Shown one piece after another: positions 1-7,562 of a stretch of 64,000 nucleotides of DNA. Each line of letters opens with the position of its first letter. Positions within the stretch are counted from its first letter, which is position 1. The notes below the pieces were generated by a model. That model worked only from the letters and a program-made list of their open reading frames with translations. It ran no database searches and was not told the DNA's origin. Origin of the DNA: Sphingobacteriaceae bacterium (GTDB taxonomy: Bacteria; Bacteroidota; Bacteroidia; Sphingobacteriales; Sphingobacteriaceae); NCBI GenBank assembly GCA_947458875.1, contig CANGZD010000005.1, forward strand, positions 62,001-126,000, in the 5' to 3' direction. The position numbers were made by a program, and so were the translations under genes.

Positions 1-441
1 GAGGCGGTAGCATTTTTTGAGCCTATTCCGGCTATCTATCGCAAGATTAAAACTTTACAAGATGTGGGATTGGGTTATATTACTTTGGGTCAGGCTTCCA
101 CCACACTTTCGGGAGGTGAAGCCCAAAGGGTAAAATTAGCTACCGAGCTCTCTAAAAAGGACACAGGCAATACTTTCTACATTTTGGATGAACCAACCAC
201 AGGCTTGCATTTTGAAGATATCAATGTGCTCTTGGGGGTATTGAACCGATTGGTAGATCATGGAAATACCGTATTGGTAATTGAGCATAATTTAGATGTG
301 ATCAAAGTAGCAGATTGGATCATCGATCTAGGACCCGAAGGCGGAGCAGGAGGAGGCGAAATCTTATTTGAGGGATCTCCGGAAGGCTTGGTAAAATGTG
401 AACGAAGTCATACCGGACGCTTCTTAAAAGCAGAATTATAA
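1..441 (+). CDS. uvrA: UvrA excinuclease ABC subunit A, C-terminal part (5' end outside window)
   Basis: This is the C-terminal 146 residues of UvrA, the DNA-damage recognition ATPase of nucleotide excision repair. The reading frame is open from base 1, so the gene begins upstream of the window. Visible are the ABC signature [14 protein letters not shown] (local residues about 34-47), a Walker B segment [13 protein letters not shown] and the H-loop region VIEHNLDVI. This order is that of the second nucleotide-binding domain of UvrA. The C-terminus ([13 protein letters not shown] then RFLKAEL) is that of a complete UvrA. The gene ends with TAA and its tail overlaps the tail of the convergent lipA by 6 bp. 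Confidence 0.97.
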   Translation, partial: EAVAFFEPIPAIYRKIKTLQDVGLGYITLGQASTTLSGGEAQRVKLATELSKKDTGNTFYILDEPTTGLHFEDINVLLGVLNRLVDHGNTVLVIEHNLDVIKVADWIIDLGPEGGAGGGEILFEGSPEGLVKCERSHTGRFLKAEL

Positions 442-1314
442 ATCGAACAGGTGCTTTTCTGCGTGATAAGATGAACGTACCAGTGGTCCGCTTTCTACGT
501 ATCTAAATCCCATTTCTAAGCCAATTTTCTTGTATTTTTCGAATTGTTCTGGGGTGATCCAGTCAATCACCGGATGATGATTGCGTGTAGGCTGTAAGTA
601 TTGGCCTAAAGTGAGAATGTGAACACCTGCCTTCAGCAGATCACCCATCGCTTCAATTACATCTTCTTCGGTTTCTCCCAAGCCCAACATAATGCCAGAT
701 TTGGTCCGTAAGCCGGCGGCCGCAATGCGGCTTAAACATTCCAGACTGCGGTCGTATTTGGCCTGAATGCGAACTTCACGGGTCAGGCGGCGTACGGTTT
801 CAAGGTTATGCGAAACTACTTCCGGACGTACCGCTAATACTCGGTCCAGGTTGTCCCAAATTCCTTTAAAATCGGGGATCAGGGTTTCGAGCGTGGTTTC
901 AGGGCTTTCGCGTCGAATAGCCAGGATGGTTTCGGCCCAAATGGTGGAACCACCATCTTTTAAATCATCGCGATCAACCGAGGTGATTACGCAATGTTTC
1001 ACTTGCATCAGTTTCACTGAATTTGCAACGCGATTCGGTTCATCCAAATCTACCGCCAAAGGCCTGCCTGTTGCTACGGCACAAAATGAGCAAGAACGAG
1101 TACAAATATTACCCAAAATCATGAAAGTAGCCGTACCCGCACCCCAGCATTCGCCCATATTCGGACAATTACCGCTCTCGCAGATGGTATGAAGTTTATG
1201 CGTATCCACCAAATTACGTACATGGGCATATTCTTTTCCAACGGGCAATTTTACGCGAAGCCAATCGGGCTTGCGTTGCATTTGGTTAACGGGGATAACC
1301 GGTAGTTCGATCAT
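436..1314 (-). CDS. lipA: Lipoyl synthase LipA
   Basis: Radical-SAM enzyme that inserts two sulfurs into protein-bound octanoyl groups to make lipoyl cofactors. At 292 residues it has the usual length. Both iron-sulfur cluster sites are visible: the auxiliary-cluster motif [12 protein letters not shown] (Cys45, 50, 56) and the radical-SAM motif CTRSCSFC (Cys71, 75, 78). The C-terminal RSSYHAEK segment carries the conserved serine that ligates the auxiliary cluster in characterised LipA proteins. Its clients include SucB and the glycine cleavage H protein; sucB and gcvP are in this window. A TAATTTTG element ends 4 nt before the ATG, so the mRNA may be leaderless. Confidence 0.97.
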   Translation of the reverse strand: MIELPVIPVNQMQRKPDWLRVKLPVGKEYAHVRNLVDTHKLHTICESGNCPNMGECWGAGTATFMILGNICTRSCSFCAVATGRPLAVDLDEPNRVANSVKLMQVKHCVITSVDRDDLKDGGSTIWAETILAIRRESPETTLETLIPDFKGIWDNLDRVLAVRPEVVSHNLETVRRLTREVRIQAKYDRSLECLSRIAAAGLRTKSGIMLGLGETEEDVIEAMGDLLKAGVHILTLGQYLQPTRNHHPVIDWITPEQFEKYKKIGLEMGFRYVESGPLVRSSYHAEKHLFDL

Positions 1315-1318
1315 GAAA

Positions 1319-1326
1319 CAAAATTA
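1319..1326 (-). promoter_or_regulatory. Bacteroidota -7 promoter element for lipA
   Basis: On the minus strand this reads TAATTTTG, an exact TAnnTTTG match. Only 4 nt (TTTC) separate it from the lipA ATG, so the predicted start of transcription falls at or within 1-2 nt of the start codon. No clear -33 TTG is present. Confidence 0.6.
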
Positions 1327-1403
1327 CAATTTTTAGGCAATTTAGGGGCCTAGCTGGTCATTCGAGTTTCATTTTATTGGTATCTTGCATCAAATTCAAA
1401 GAG

Positions 1404-1811
1404 ATGGCAACAGTAGAAACGGTTTATTTAGGCGATTTACGTACACAGGCTACCCATGTTCGCTCGGGGCAGCAAATCATCACGGATGCTCCAATTGATA
1501 ATCAAGGCAAAGGAGAAGCATTTTCACCCACCGATTTATTAGCCACCGCATTGGGTAGCTGTATCCTGACGGTAATGGGAATTGCCGCTCGTGAACAGAA
1601 GGTGAGTATTGATGGAACTACCTGCTCCATCACCAAAATTATGGCTACCGAACCACGAAGAGTGGGTGCCATCGAAATTACATTTAATTTTCCTGCCGGA
1701 GATTATTCAGATAAGGTGAAAATCATTTTAGAGCGGGCAGCTAAAACCTGTCCGGTGGCAAAAAGTTTACACCCCGATTTGGAAGAAAAACTGGTATTTA
1801 ACTGGGCTTAA
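1404..1811 (+). CDS. OsmC/Ohr family thiol peroxidase-like protein
   Basis: Protein of 135 residues of the OsmC family, whose characterised members reduce organic hydroperoxides with two cysteines. Both are present: Cys53 in LGSCILTVMG and Cys116 in KTCPVAKSLHP. The SPTDLLATALGSC stretch is typical of the YhfA-like subgroup, which is less well characterised than Ohr. I chose ATG at 1404; an in-frame TTG at 1377 gives nine extra non-conserved residues. The TAA stop overlaps the TAA of the convergent ytxJ within a shared TTAA. Peroxidase activity is inferred from the cysteines. Confidence 0.9.
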   Translation: MATVETVYLGDLRTQATHVRSGQQIITDAPIDNQGKGEAFSPTDLLATALGSCILTVMGIAAREQKVSIDGTTCSITKIMATEPRRVGAIEITFNFPAGDYSDKVKIILERAAKTCPVAKSLHPDLEEKLVFNWA

Positions 1812-2137
1812 GCCAATTGAACAGCCGCTTCTGCACCGGAGATTTCCCCATGAGATGCTTCAAAAACACAATCTCCGTTTTTAATCACCAATAATTGCGG
1901 AGACTGGTGTACTACCTGGAAAATCTCGGCAATGGTATTGGAGATTTCCCGGTGGTTCAATAAATCGAGGTAATAAACCGGTACCTCCTGAGGAATTAAT
2001 ACGGCTTCCATTTCTAAACGTTTTTTCGCCATCATACTGATGGAACAGCGGGTGCTATGTTTAAAAATTAGACTTTTACTCGGAGATGATTTGATCTCTT
2101 CTAGCTGCTCCAGTTCGGTTAAGGGTATCCAATTCAT
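1808..2137 (-). CDS. ytxJ: YtxJ, bacillithiol-system monothiol redox protein
   Basis: A 109-residue thioredoxin-fold protein of the YtxJ/DUF2847 family. A single active-site cysteine, Cys31, sits in KHSTRCSIS where thioredoxins have CxxC, as in monothiol bacilliredoxins. The rest follows the YtxJ pattern (YYLDLLNHREISN, then VHQSPQLLVIKNG with the cis-Pro region). The family occurs in bacillithiol-making Firmicutes and Bacteroidota and probably removes bacillithiol from mixed disulfides. A second bacilliredoxin gene is at 26287. No bacillithiol biosynthesis gene (bshA/B/C) is in the window. Confidence 0.88.
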   Translation of the reverse strand: MNWIPLTELEQLEEIKSSPSKSLIFKHSTRCSISMMAKKRLEMEAVLIPQEVPVYYLDLLNHREISNTIAEIFQVVHQSPQLLVIKNGDCVFEASHGEISGAEAAVQLA

Positions 2138-2147
2138 TTTTTTCAGA

Positions 2148-2642
2148 TTAAATAGCTAACTGATGCTGCAAGCTGGCCATTTGAATGGCAGTAATAGCAG
2201 CTTCCACTCCTTTATTTCCGTGTTTGCCGCCGCAACGATCTTTTGCCTGTTCCAAATTATCGGTGGTTAACACCCCAAAAACAACAGGTTTATTGTATTT
2301 AATGGCAACTTGTGCAATGCCATTTGCGGCTGCAGTACAAATAAAGTCGAAGTGACGGGTTTCTCCCTGTATTACACAACCTAAACAGATGATGGCATTA
2401 TAATTTTTGAAGGCCAGCAGCATGTCTGCACCGGCAATAAGCTCATAGGTGCCCGGTACTTTAATCGTTTTGATGTGTTCTTCCTTGGCGCCATGCTGTA
2501 GGAGAGCCTCATAAGCCCCGTCATACAAAGCTTGGGTAATTTCTGCATTCCATTCTGCTACTACAATTCCAAAACGAAAAGCAGCTGCATCAGCTATTTC
2601 GGTTTGTGAAAAGTCGGATAGGTTTTTTAAAGATGTTGCCAT
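2148..2642 (-). CDS. ribH: 6,7-dimethyl-8-ribityllumazine synthase
   Basis: Lumazine synthase, the penultimate step of riboflavin synthesis, which condenses 5-amino-6-ribitylaminouracil with dihydroxybutanone phosphate. Length (164 residues) fits. Recognisable landmarks are FGIVVAEWNAEIT (substrate-binding region), VPGTYELI, and GCVIQGETRHFDFI containing the catalytic His97. It lies 10 bp upstream of ytxJ on the same strand, so the two may be co-transcribed. A TATTTTTG element stands 4 nt before the ATG, directly after a long hairpin (2654-2688) that closes the upstream gene. Confidence 0.97.
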   Translation of the reverse strand: MATSLKNLSDFSQTEIADAAAFRFGIVVAEWNAEITQALYDGAYEALLQHGAKEEHIKTIKVPGTYELIAGADMLLAFKNYNAIICLGCVIQGETRHFDFICTAAANGIAQVAIKYNKPVVFGVLTTDNLEQAKDRCGGKHGNKGVEAAITAIQMASLQHQLAI

Positions 2643-2646
2643 GATC

Positions 2647-2654
2647 CAAAAATA
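2647..2654 (-). promoter_or_regulatory. Bacteroidota -7 promoter element for ribH
   Basis: Minus-strand TATTTTTG, followed by GATC and then the ribH ATG: a 4-nt gap that predicts a leaderless or nearly leaderless transcript. Its T run also serves as the possible U-tract of the preceding hairpin. Confidence 0.6.
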
Positions 2655-2688
2655 CAGAAAGCCTGCCTTAGTAAGGCAAGCTTTCTGT
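2654..2688 (-). terminator. Stem-loop terminator between the TPR gene and ribH
   Basis: Arms ACAGAAAGC.TGCCTTA and TAAGGCA.GCTTTCTGT form a roughly 17-bp stem with one mismatch and an almost absent loop. On the minus strand it is followed by ATTTTTGG, so it can terminate transcription of the TPR gene (ends at 2709) just before the ribH promoter. Confidence 0.7.
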
Positions 2689-2708
2689 CATATCATGCTT
2701 TGCAAGAC

Positions 2709-3389
2709 TTAAAGCTTTGCTTCTACTCTGGCAATGTATTGGTCAATGTTAAATGCTTCCGCACTTTCAGGATAAGACTCCTTAATTTTTTTGTAGGCCT
2801 CCAATGCAGCTTCAAAATCTTTTTGTTCTTCTTGTACTAAGCCCAGTTTCTTTAAAAATAAAGGACTGGTAAATGAATTTTCTTTTTTCGAAGCGGCTTT
2901 TTTGTAGAAGGTGATCGCTTTTCCGTAGTCTTTCAACTCGCTGTAGGCATCGCCCATCATTCCTAAAACCAATGGATCAATAACCGGACTGCCGGTACTG
3001 CTGTAATTACCTAATGCTTCAATCGCTTTTTCAAATTCTCCTTTTCTGAGGTATAAACCGCCAAGGTAAGCGTTCGCGATGTTAGCCGATTTGGTATTAG
3101 AATATTCTTCGGCGATTTTCTCAAAACCCGGATAAGACCCGTCGCCATTGATGGCTCTTTCACTAAGAGAGTCGATGGCTGCGTACTGTTCAGCTTTGAA
3201 CATTTCGTTTACAGCTTTCTCGGCACGAGGAGCCAGATAAAACTTTTGGTAACCAAAGAATAAAAGCAATAAAGCCAAAATGGCGCCGCCAATGATGCTC
3301 AGGCTCTTGCTGTTCTCTTGTAAAAATTTACTGTTAGATTTTTTTGAGGTATCTACAGTTTCTTGAATATCTTTTTGTTTACTTGACAT
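2709..3389 (-). CDS. Inner-membrane TPR protein
   Basis: A 226-residue protein with a short charged N-terminus, one membrane helix (about residues 30-48, LSIIGGAILALLLLFFGYQ) and then several tetratricopeptide repeats, e.g. ANAYLGGLYLRKGEFEKAIEAL, MMGDAYSELKDYGKAITFY and KKLGLVQEEQKDFEAALEAY. The layout resembles YfgM, a periplasm-facing partner of chaperones at the Sec translocon, but TPR similarity does not settle the role. A CAAAAATA (minus-strand TATTTTTG) element lies 20 nt upstream. The gene is divergent from recF. Confidence 0.85.
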   Translation of the reverse strand: MSSKQKDIQETVDTSKKSNSKFLQENSKSLSIIGGAILALLLLFFGYQKFYLAPRAEKAVNEMFKAEQYAAIDSLSERAINGDGSYPGFEKIAEEYSNTKSANIANAYLGGLYLRKGEFEKAIEALGNYSSTGSPVIDPLVLGMMGDAYSELKDYGKAITFYKKAASKKENSFTSPLFLKKLGLVQEEQKDFEAALEAYKKIKESYPESAEAFNIDQYIARVEAKL

Positions 3390-3409
3390 GCACGCTTTAT
3401 TAAAGACTG

Positions 3410-3417
3410 CAAAAATA
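3410..3417 (-). promoter_or_regulatory. Bacteroidota -7 promoter element for the TPR gene
   Basis: Minus-strand TATTTTTG, 20 nt before the ATG of the TPR gene; matches TAnnTTTG exactly. Confidence 0.5.
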
Positions 3418-3497
3418 CAGTTTTGCAGCTAAGAATCAACTCCTAAAATTATTGGCCTTTATTTTTAGATAAACATTTCAATGCGGATGCTAAATTG

Positions 3498-3505
3498 TAA
3501 ATTTG
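3498..3505 (+). promoter_or_regulatory. Bacteroidota -7 promoter element for recF
   Basis: TAAATTTG, 15 nt before the recF ATG at 3521. The alternative TTG start codon at 3503 lies inside this element, which argues for the ATG. Confidence 0.55.
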
Positions 3506-3520
3506 AAAACTACCAATCAT

Positions 3521-4627
3521 ATGTGGCTGCAGCGTTTATCCATCCTAAATTTTAAAAATTACGAAGAGGCAAGTTTAGAATTCTCGCCAACGGTAAATGC
3601 TTTTACCGGAAACAATGGTGCCGGCAAAACCAATTTGTTGGATGCTATTCATTACCTGTCGCTTTGTAAGAGTTATTTCAATCCTATCGATACGCAGCAG
3701 ATCAGGCAAAATGCCGATTTTTTTATGGTGCAGGGTGTTTTCAATTTGTTGGGAAAAGACGAAACTATTGCTTGCTCTTTAAAAAAGCATCAAAAGAAAC
3801 AGTTTAAGCGAAATAAAAAAGAGTACCAGCGCCTGGCCGATCATATTGGCCTGTTTCCATTGGTGATGATTTCGCCTTATGATGTGAGTATTGTGATGGA
3901 CGGAAGTGAAGAGCGGCGCAAATTTATGGACAATGCCATCAGTCAGACCGACCGTCATTACTTAGACGAACTGATCCAATACAACAAATGTTTGACCAAC
4001 CGGAATGCACTTTTGAGGCAGATCGCCAGCAGTTCAAAATATGATCCACAGTTATTAGAAGTGTATGATGAGCAGCTGGTGAATTCAGGTACGGTGATCT
4101 ATCAGAAACGCCGTGATTTCATGCAGGAGTTCACCGAGATCTTTAACCGTCATTACAGCTTTTTAAGTGCGGAGGCAGAGCAGGTGACTTTGGTATACGA
4201 TTCCCCCCTTCATCAGGACTCACTGGCTAATTTACTTCAAAAAAATATAGAAAAAGACCGCATTTTGGAGCGTACCACCATGGGCATTCACAAAGATGAG
4301 TTGGTATTTAGTATCCATGGCATGCCTTTGAAAAAGTTTGGTTCGCAGGGGCAGCAAAAGTCTTTTTTAATTGCACTGAAATTAGCTCAGTATACTTATT
4401 TAAAGCAGATAAAAGGGTTTGAGCCATTACTCTTATTAGATGATATTTTCGATAAATTGGATGAGCACCGTACTCGGAAACTGATGCAGAAAGTGTCGGA
4501 TCATGACTTCGGTCAGATTTTTATAACCGACACCAGTGCAGAACGAGTTCAGTCCATTTTCGATGAAATTGGAGAGCAGGTATCCATTTTTGAAGTTAAT
4601 AACGGAAGCGTGAAACGTTTATCATGA
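3521..4627 (+). CDS. recF: DNA replication/repair protein RecF
   Basis: SMC-like ATPase of the RecFOR pathway that helps load RecA at gapped DNA. The protein has 368 residues with Walker A GNNGAGKT at 30-37, the usual FKNYEEASLEFSP N-terminus, and a C-terminal Walker B LLLLDDIFDKLDEHR with a D-loop. ATG at 3521 gives MWLQRLSILNFKNY, the usual RecF start; the TTG at 3503 would add six residues and overlap the promoter element. The stop overlaps the next start as ATGA, so recF and the DUF721 gene are translationally coupled. dnaA and dnaN are not nearby. Confidence 0.96.
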   Translation: MWLQRLSILNFKNYEEASLEFSPTVNAFTGNNGAGKTNLLDAIHYLSLCKSYFNPIDTQQIRQNADFFMVQGVFNLLGKDETIACSLKKHQKKQFKRNKKEYQRLADHIGLFPLVMISPYDVSIVMDGSEERRKFMDNAISQTDRHYLDELIQYNKCLTNRNALLRQIASSSKYDPQLLEVYDEQLVNSGTVIYQKRRDFMQEFTEIFNRHYSFLSAEAEQVTLVYDSPLHQDSLANLLQKNIEKDRILERTTMGIHKDELVFSIHGMPLKKFGSQGQQKSFLIALKLAQYTYLKQIKGFEPLLLLDDIFDKLDEHRTRKLMQKVSDHDFGQIFITDTSAERVQSIFDEIGEQVSIFEVNNGSVKRLS

Positions 4628-4914
4628 GGAAGACCAATGATAAAAGTATAAAAGAAGCTTTAGAGCAACTCTTACAGGTTTATAAACTAAGGCGAAAATT
4701 TGATGAAACTTCGCTCATCGCTGCCTGGCCCGAATTGATGGGCAGCGCCATTGCCAACCGAACCAAAGAGATTTACATCCGTGATAAAAAACTCTTTCTC
4801 CGCATCGAGTCATCTGTCATAAAGAATGAGCTCCTGATGATGCGCTCACAGATACTTGAAAAAATGAATGATAAAGCGGGGGCAAGGGTGGTGGAAGAGC
4901 TGATCTTACTTTGA
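4624..4914 (+). CDS. DUF721 (DciA-like) protein
   Basis: Small 96-residue protein of the DUF721/DciA superfamily. Typical features are the N-terminal basic helix (KEALEQLLQVYKLRRKF), the central AAWPELMGSAIANRTKEIYIRDKKLFLRI and the C-terminal region VIKNELLMMRSQILEKMND. DciA proteins act with the replicative helicase in bacteria lacking DnaC/DnaI; whether this short Bacteroidota form does so is inference. The 4-bp overlap with recF supports a replication or repair role. It is followed by a strong bidirectional terminator. Confidence 0.85.
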   Translation: MRKTNDKSIKEALEQLLQVYKLRRKFDETSLIAAWPELMGSAIANRTKEIYIRDKKLFLRIESSVIKNELLMMRSQILEKMNDKAGARVVEELILL

Positions 4915-4918
4915 AAAT

Positions 4919-4953
4919 AAAAAAGGCTCCCTGAAATTCAGGGAGCCTTTTTT
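4919..4953. terminator. Bidirectional terminator between DUF721 gene and ndk
   Basis: Near-perfect palindrome: AAAAGGCTCCCTGAA and TTCAGGGAGCCTTTT, flanked by A and T runs, so it can act on both convergent genes. Confidence 0.9.
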
Positions 4954-4967
4954 GAATGATCATTCAA

Positions 4968-5387
4968 TTAAAATCTTTCAAAAGCAGAGAAGTAGAAATT
5001 GCCTTCAATTTCTGCATTCTCGTCAGAGTCTGAACCGTGTACCGCGTTGGCATCGATCGACTTGGCGTATTTATTTCTGATGGTGCCTGGTTCCGCTTTG
5101 GTTGGATCGGTATGACCAATCAATTTTCTGAAATCTTCCACCGCATTTTCTTTTTCTAAGATGGCAGCCACAATCGGTCCTGATGACATGAAGTCGACCA
5201 ATTCCCCATAAAAAGGACGCTCCTTATGCACAGCATAAAATTCGCCAGCCTTTTCGGCACTTAAACGGGTATACTTCATGGCTACGATCTTGAATCCGCC
5301 AGCAATAATATCATTTAAAATAGCCCCGGTATGACCGTTTTTTACCGCATCGGGCTTAATCATCGTAAAAGTTCTGTTTGTTGCCAT
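4968..5387 (-). CDS. ndk: Nucleoside diphosphate kinase
   Basis: Enzyme that balances NTP and dNTP pools by phosphate transfer through a histidine. It has 139 residues, the usual length. The N-terminus [14 protein letters not shown] and the catalytic motif [15 protein letters not shown] (His117) are clear. A TATTTTTG element lies 15 nt upstream. The gene is divergent from the DHH phosphoesterase and convergent with the DUF721 gene. Confidence 0.98.
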   Translation of the reverse strand: MATNRTFTMIKPDAVKNGHTGAILNDIIAGGFKIVAMKYTRLSAEKAGEFYAVHKERPFYGELVDFMSSGPIVAAILEKENAVEDFRKLIGHTDPTKAEPGTIRNKYAKSIDANAVHGSDSDENAEIEGNFYFSAFERF

Positions 5388-5402
5388 AGCTTAAATTTTG
5401 CG

Positions 5403-5410
5403 CAAAAATA
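5403..5410 (-). promoter_or_regulatory. Bacteroidota -7 promoter element for ndk
   Basis: Minus-strand TATTTTTG, 15 nt before the ndk ATG. Confidence 0.5.
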
Positions 5411-5505
5411 CGGTTTTTGATCTTAAATCAACATCATAGCTTAAAAAATACCTTAGTGGCGTACAGGTTTTTATACACAAATTACGCTTTAGTGCAGCTT
5501 TTTGA

Positions 5506-5513
5506 TAGTTTTG
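5506..5513 (+). promoter_or_regulatory. Bacteroidota -7 promoter element for the DHH gene
   Basis: TAGTTTTG, 18 nt before the ATG at 5532; exact TAnnTTTG match. Confidence 0.5.
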
Positions 5514-5531
5514 TAGGATTCTAAACAAGCC

Positions 5532-6542
5532 ATGCTACCCATCAAACAACTCAAAGAAGTTCTGGCACAGCCACAGAAGATTGTGATCACTACACATCAT
5601 AAACCAGATGGCGATGCCATGGGTTCATCCCTGGGTTTGTACAATTATCTGATTCAAAAAGGACATCACGTACACGTAATTACACCAACCGATTATCCTA
5701 TTTTTTTACATTGGTTGCCTAATAATGGAGAGGTGATCATTTATACCGAGCAGTTAGAAAATTCCCAAAAGCTGATTGCAGCAGCAGATTTAATTTTTTG
5801 TTTAGACTTTAACTCGCTTTCACGAATCAATGAGATGGGTGAATGGGTGGCGCAGTCAAATGCAAAAAAAGTGATGATTGACCACCATCTGGAGCCAGAT
5901 GATTTTGATGACTATAGATTATGGTCGGTAAAAGCTTGTGCCACCGCCCAACTGGTTTATGAGTTTATCGTAAACGAAATGCAAGAGCCTGAGTTTTTGA
6001 CGAAAGAAGTGGCCAATTGCCTTTATACAGGTATCATGACCGATTCAGGATCTTTTAAATTTTCTAATACCACTGCCGAAGTGCACCAAATTGTTGCCGA
6101 TTTGATACAGAAGGGTGCAGAAAATCATCGGATACACCAATTGGTTTATGACAATTCTTCTGAAAACAGGTTGCGCTTTTTAGGGTATTGTTTGAGCAAT
6201 CGCTTGGAAGTTTTCAAAGAATTCAATACTGCCATGATCAGTGTTCCCCAGTCTGATTTAGAAAAATTTAATATTGAGACCGGAGATACCGAGGGATTAG
6301 TAAATTATGCTTTATCTATCAATGGCATACGTTTGGCTGCACTGATCATTGAGCGCCCCGATCGGGTGAAATTGTCGTTGCGTTCTACCGGCGATTTTCC
6401 GGCAAACGAAATCTGTAAAAAATATTTTAACGGAGGCGGACATCGAAATGCTGCAGGTGGTGCTTCAGACGACTCCTTTAACGAAGTAGTAAATCATTTT
6501 AAAAATCTTTTACCAATTTATAAAAGTTTATTATTGCAGTAA
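5532..6542 (+). CDS. DHH/DHHA1 phosphoesterase, NrnA-like oligoribonuclease
   Basis: A 336-residue protein with an N-terminal DHH domain and a C-terminal DHHA1 domain. Metal-binding motifs are HKPDGDAMGSS (about 23-32), LDFNS, the signature DHH in MIDHHLEPDDF, and GIMTDSGSF. The DHHA1 motif GGGHRNAAGG lies near residue 300. The arrangement and length match NrnA, which degrades nano-RNAs and converts pAp to AMP; GdpP and PDE2-type c-di-AMP/pApA hydrolases share the domains. Because a c-di-AMP synthase is encoded at 26.7 kb, pApA breakdown is a reasonable guess but not shown. Confidence 0.88.
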   Translation: MLPIKQLKEVLAQPQKIVITTHHKPDGDAMGSSLGLYNYLIQKGHHVHVITPTDYPIFLHWLPNNGEVIIYTEQLENSQKLIAAADLIFCLDFNSLSRINEMGEWVAQSNAKKVMIDHHLEPDDFDDYRLWSVKACATAQLVYEFIVNEMQEPEFLTKEVANCLYTGIMTDSGSFKFSNTTAEVHQIVADLIQKGAENHRIHQLVYDNSSENRLRFLGYCLSNRLEVFKEFNTAMISVPQSDLEKFNIETGDTEGLVNYALSINGIRLAALIIERPDRVKLSLRSTGDFPANEICKKYFNGGGHRNAAGGASDDSFNEVVNHFKNLLPIYKSLLLQ

Positions 6543-6556
6543 ATTATCAAAAACAA

Positions 6557-7501
6557 ATGAAAAAAAATATCATCATTTTGGGCTTAGCCGCATTAACATT
6601 CAGCAGCTGTACCCGTTTTAAAACCGGTGAGGGTGGCTTACAATACAAAATCCATACCGATGAAGATGGACCAACCATCAAAGAAGGAGATTTCATCGCC
6701 ATCAGCGGAACACAGAAAACAGAGAAAGATTCAGTTATTTTCAGTACCTACGATACCGATCGTCCAACCTTCTTAATGGTTGATAAATCACAGTTCAAAG
6801 GCGATTTTTACACCGCACTTGGTATGTTAAGTGAGGGCGATAGTGCTACCATTAAGCTCGATTTAGATACTTTGGCAGCTAAAACTGGCCGTCCTAAACC
6901 TGAATTTGCCAGCAAAGACAGGTATTTACTCTTTACCGTAAAGGTTCAAAAAGTAGTTCCCAGAGGTAAATTAAGTGATGAGGAATTTGGTAAAAAAATC
7001 GATGCTTTCATCAAGGCAGATGCGGAAGCTGCAAAAAATGGCGAAGCTGGCAAGATGAAATCCTATATAGAATCCAAGTCTTTGAAACCTGTAGTAACTC
7101 CTTCTGGCCTTAATTATGTAGTTAATAAAGCAGGTGCCGGTGAAAAAGCAAAAGTAGGAGACACCGTTGAAGTAAATTATACCGGTTCTTTCTTAAGCGG
7201 TAAAGTTTTCGATACCAGTTACCCAGATGTAGCCAAAAAATCAGGCACTTTTAACGCCATGCGTCCGTATGCACCATTAAAGATGGCAGTTGGCTTAGGT
7301 CAAAGCATCCCTGGTTTTGATGAAGGTTTAATGCTTTTGCCTAAAGGTACCAAAGCTACCCTGATCTTGCCTTCTAAATTAGCCTATGGCGAGCAAGGCA
7401 ATTCAGGAATTCCTCCATACACGCCTTTAGTTTTTGAAATTGAAGTAGTAAAAATTACTCCAGGAAAAGGCGCCGTGCCTCCTCCACCGGTTAAAAAATA
7501 A
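6557..7501 (+). CDS. FKBP-type peptidyl-prolyl isomerase lipoprotein
   Basis: A 314-residue lipoprotein: signal peptide with lipobox ending at Cys18 (ALTFSSC). The C-terminal half is a full FKBP domain (GDTVEVNYTGSFLSGKVFDTSY, LGQSIPGFDEGLMLLPKGTK, AYGEQGNSGIPPYTPL). The N-terminal half (about 40-135) resembles a second FKBP-like domain that lacks the usual catalytic residues. It probably acts as a periplasmic or outer-membrane folding factor. It starts 14 nt after the DHH gene, suggesting co-transcription, and ends in a strong terminator. Confidence 0.92.
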   Translation: MKKNIIILGLAALTFSSCTRFKTGEGGLQYKIHTDEDGPTIKEGDFIAISGTQKTEKDSVIFSTYDTDRPTFLMVDKSQFKGDFYTALGMLSEGDSATIKLDLDTLAAKTGRPKPEFASKDRYLLFTVKVQKVVPRGKLSDEEFGKKIDAFIKADAEAAKNGEAGKMKSYIESKSLKPVVTPSGLNYVVNKAGAGEKAKVGDTVEVNYTGSFLSGKVFDTSYPDVAKKSGTFNAMRPYAPLKMAVGLGQSIPGFDEGLMLLPKGTKATLILPSKLAYGEQGNSGIPPYTPLVFEIEVVKITPGKGAVPPPPVKK

Positions 7502-7517
7502 TGAACATTTAAAAATG

Positions 7518-7547
7518 AAAGCCCTCCCAATCCGGAGGGCTTTTTTT
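7518..7547 (+). terminator. Rho-independent terminator after the FKBP gene
   Basis: Stem AAAGCCCTCC / GGAGGGCTTT followed by a run of seven T. Confidence 0.9.
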
Positions 7548-7550
7548 ATT

Positions 7551-7558
7551 TAGTTTTG
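7551..7558 (+). promoter_or_regulatory. Bacteroidota -7 promoter element for the TatD gene
   Basis: TAGTTTTG then TGGA then ATG at 7563: a 4-nt gap that predicts a leaderless transcript. It lies immediately after the T-run of the preceding terminator. Confidence 0.6.
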
Positions 7559-7562
7559 TGGA

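Noticed and set aside
767-1192. A plus-strand open frame of 141 residues
   Set aside because: Antisense to lipA, arginine- and serine-rich with no recognisable domain.
2643-2708. FMN riboswitch before ribH
   Set aside because: The region holds a single long hairpin that fits a terminator, not the multi-helix aptamer.
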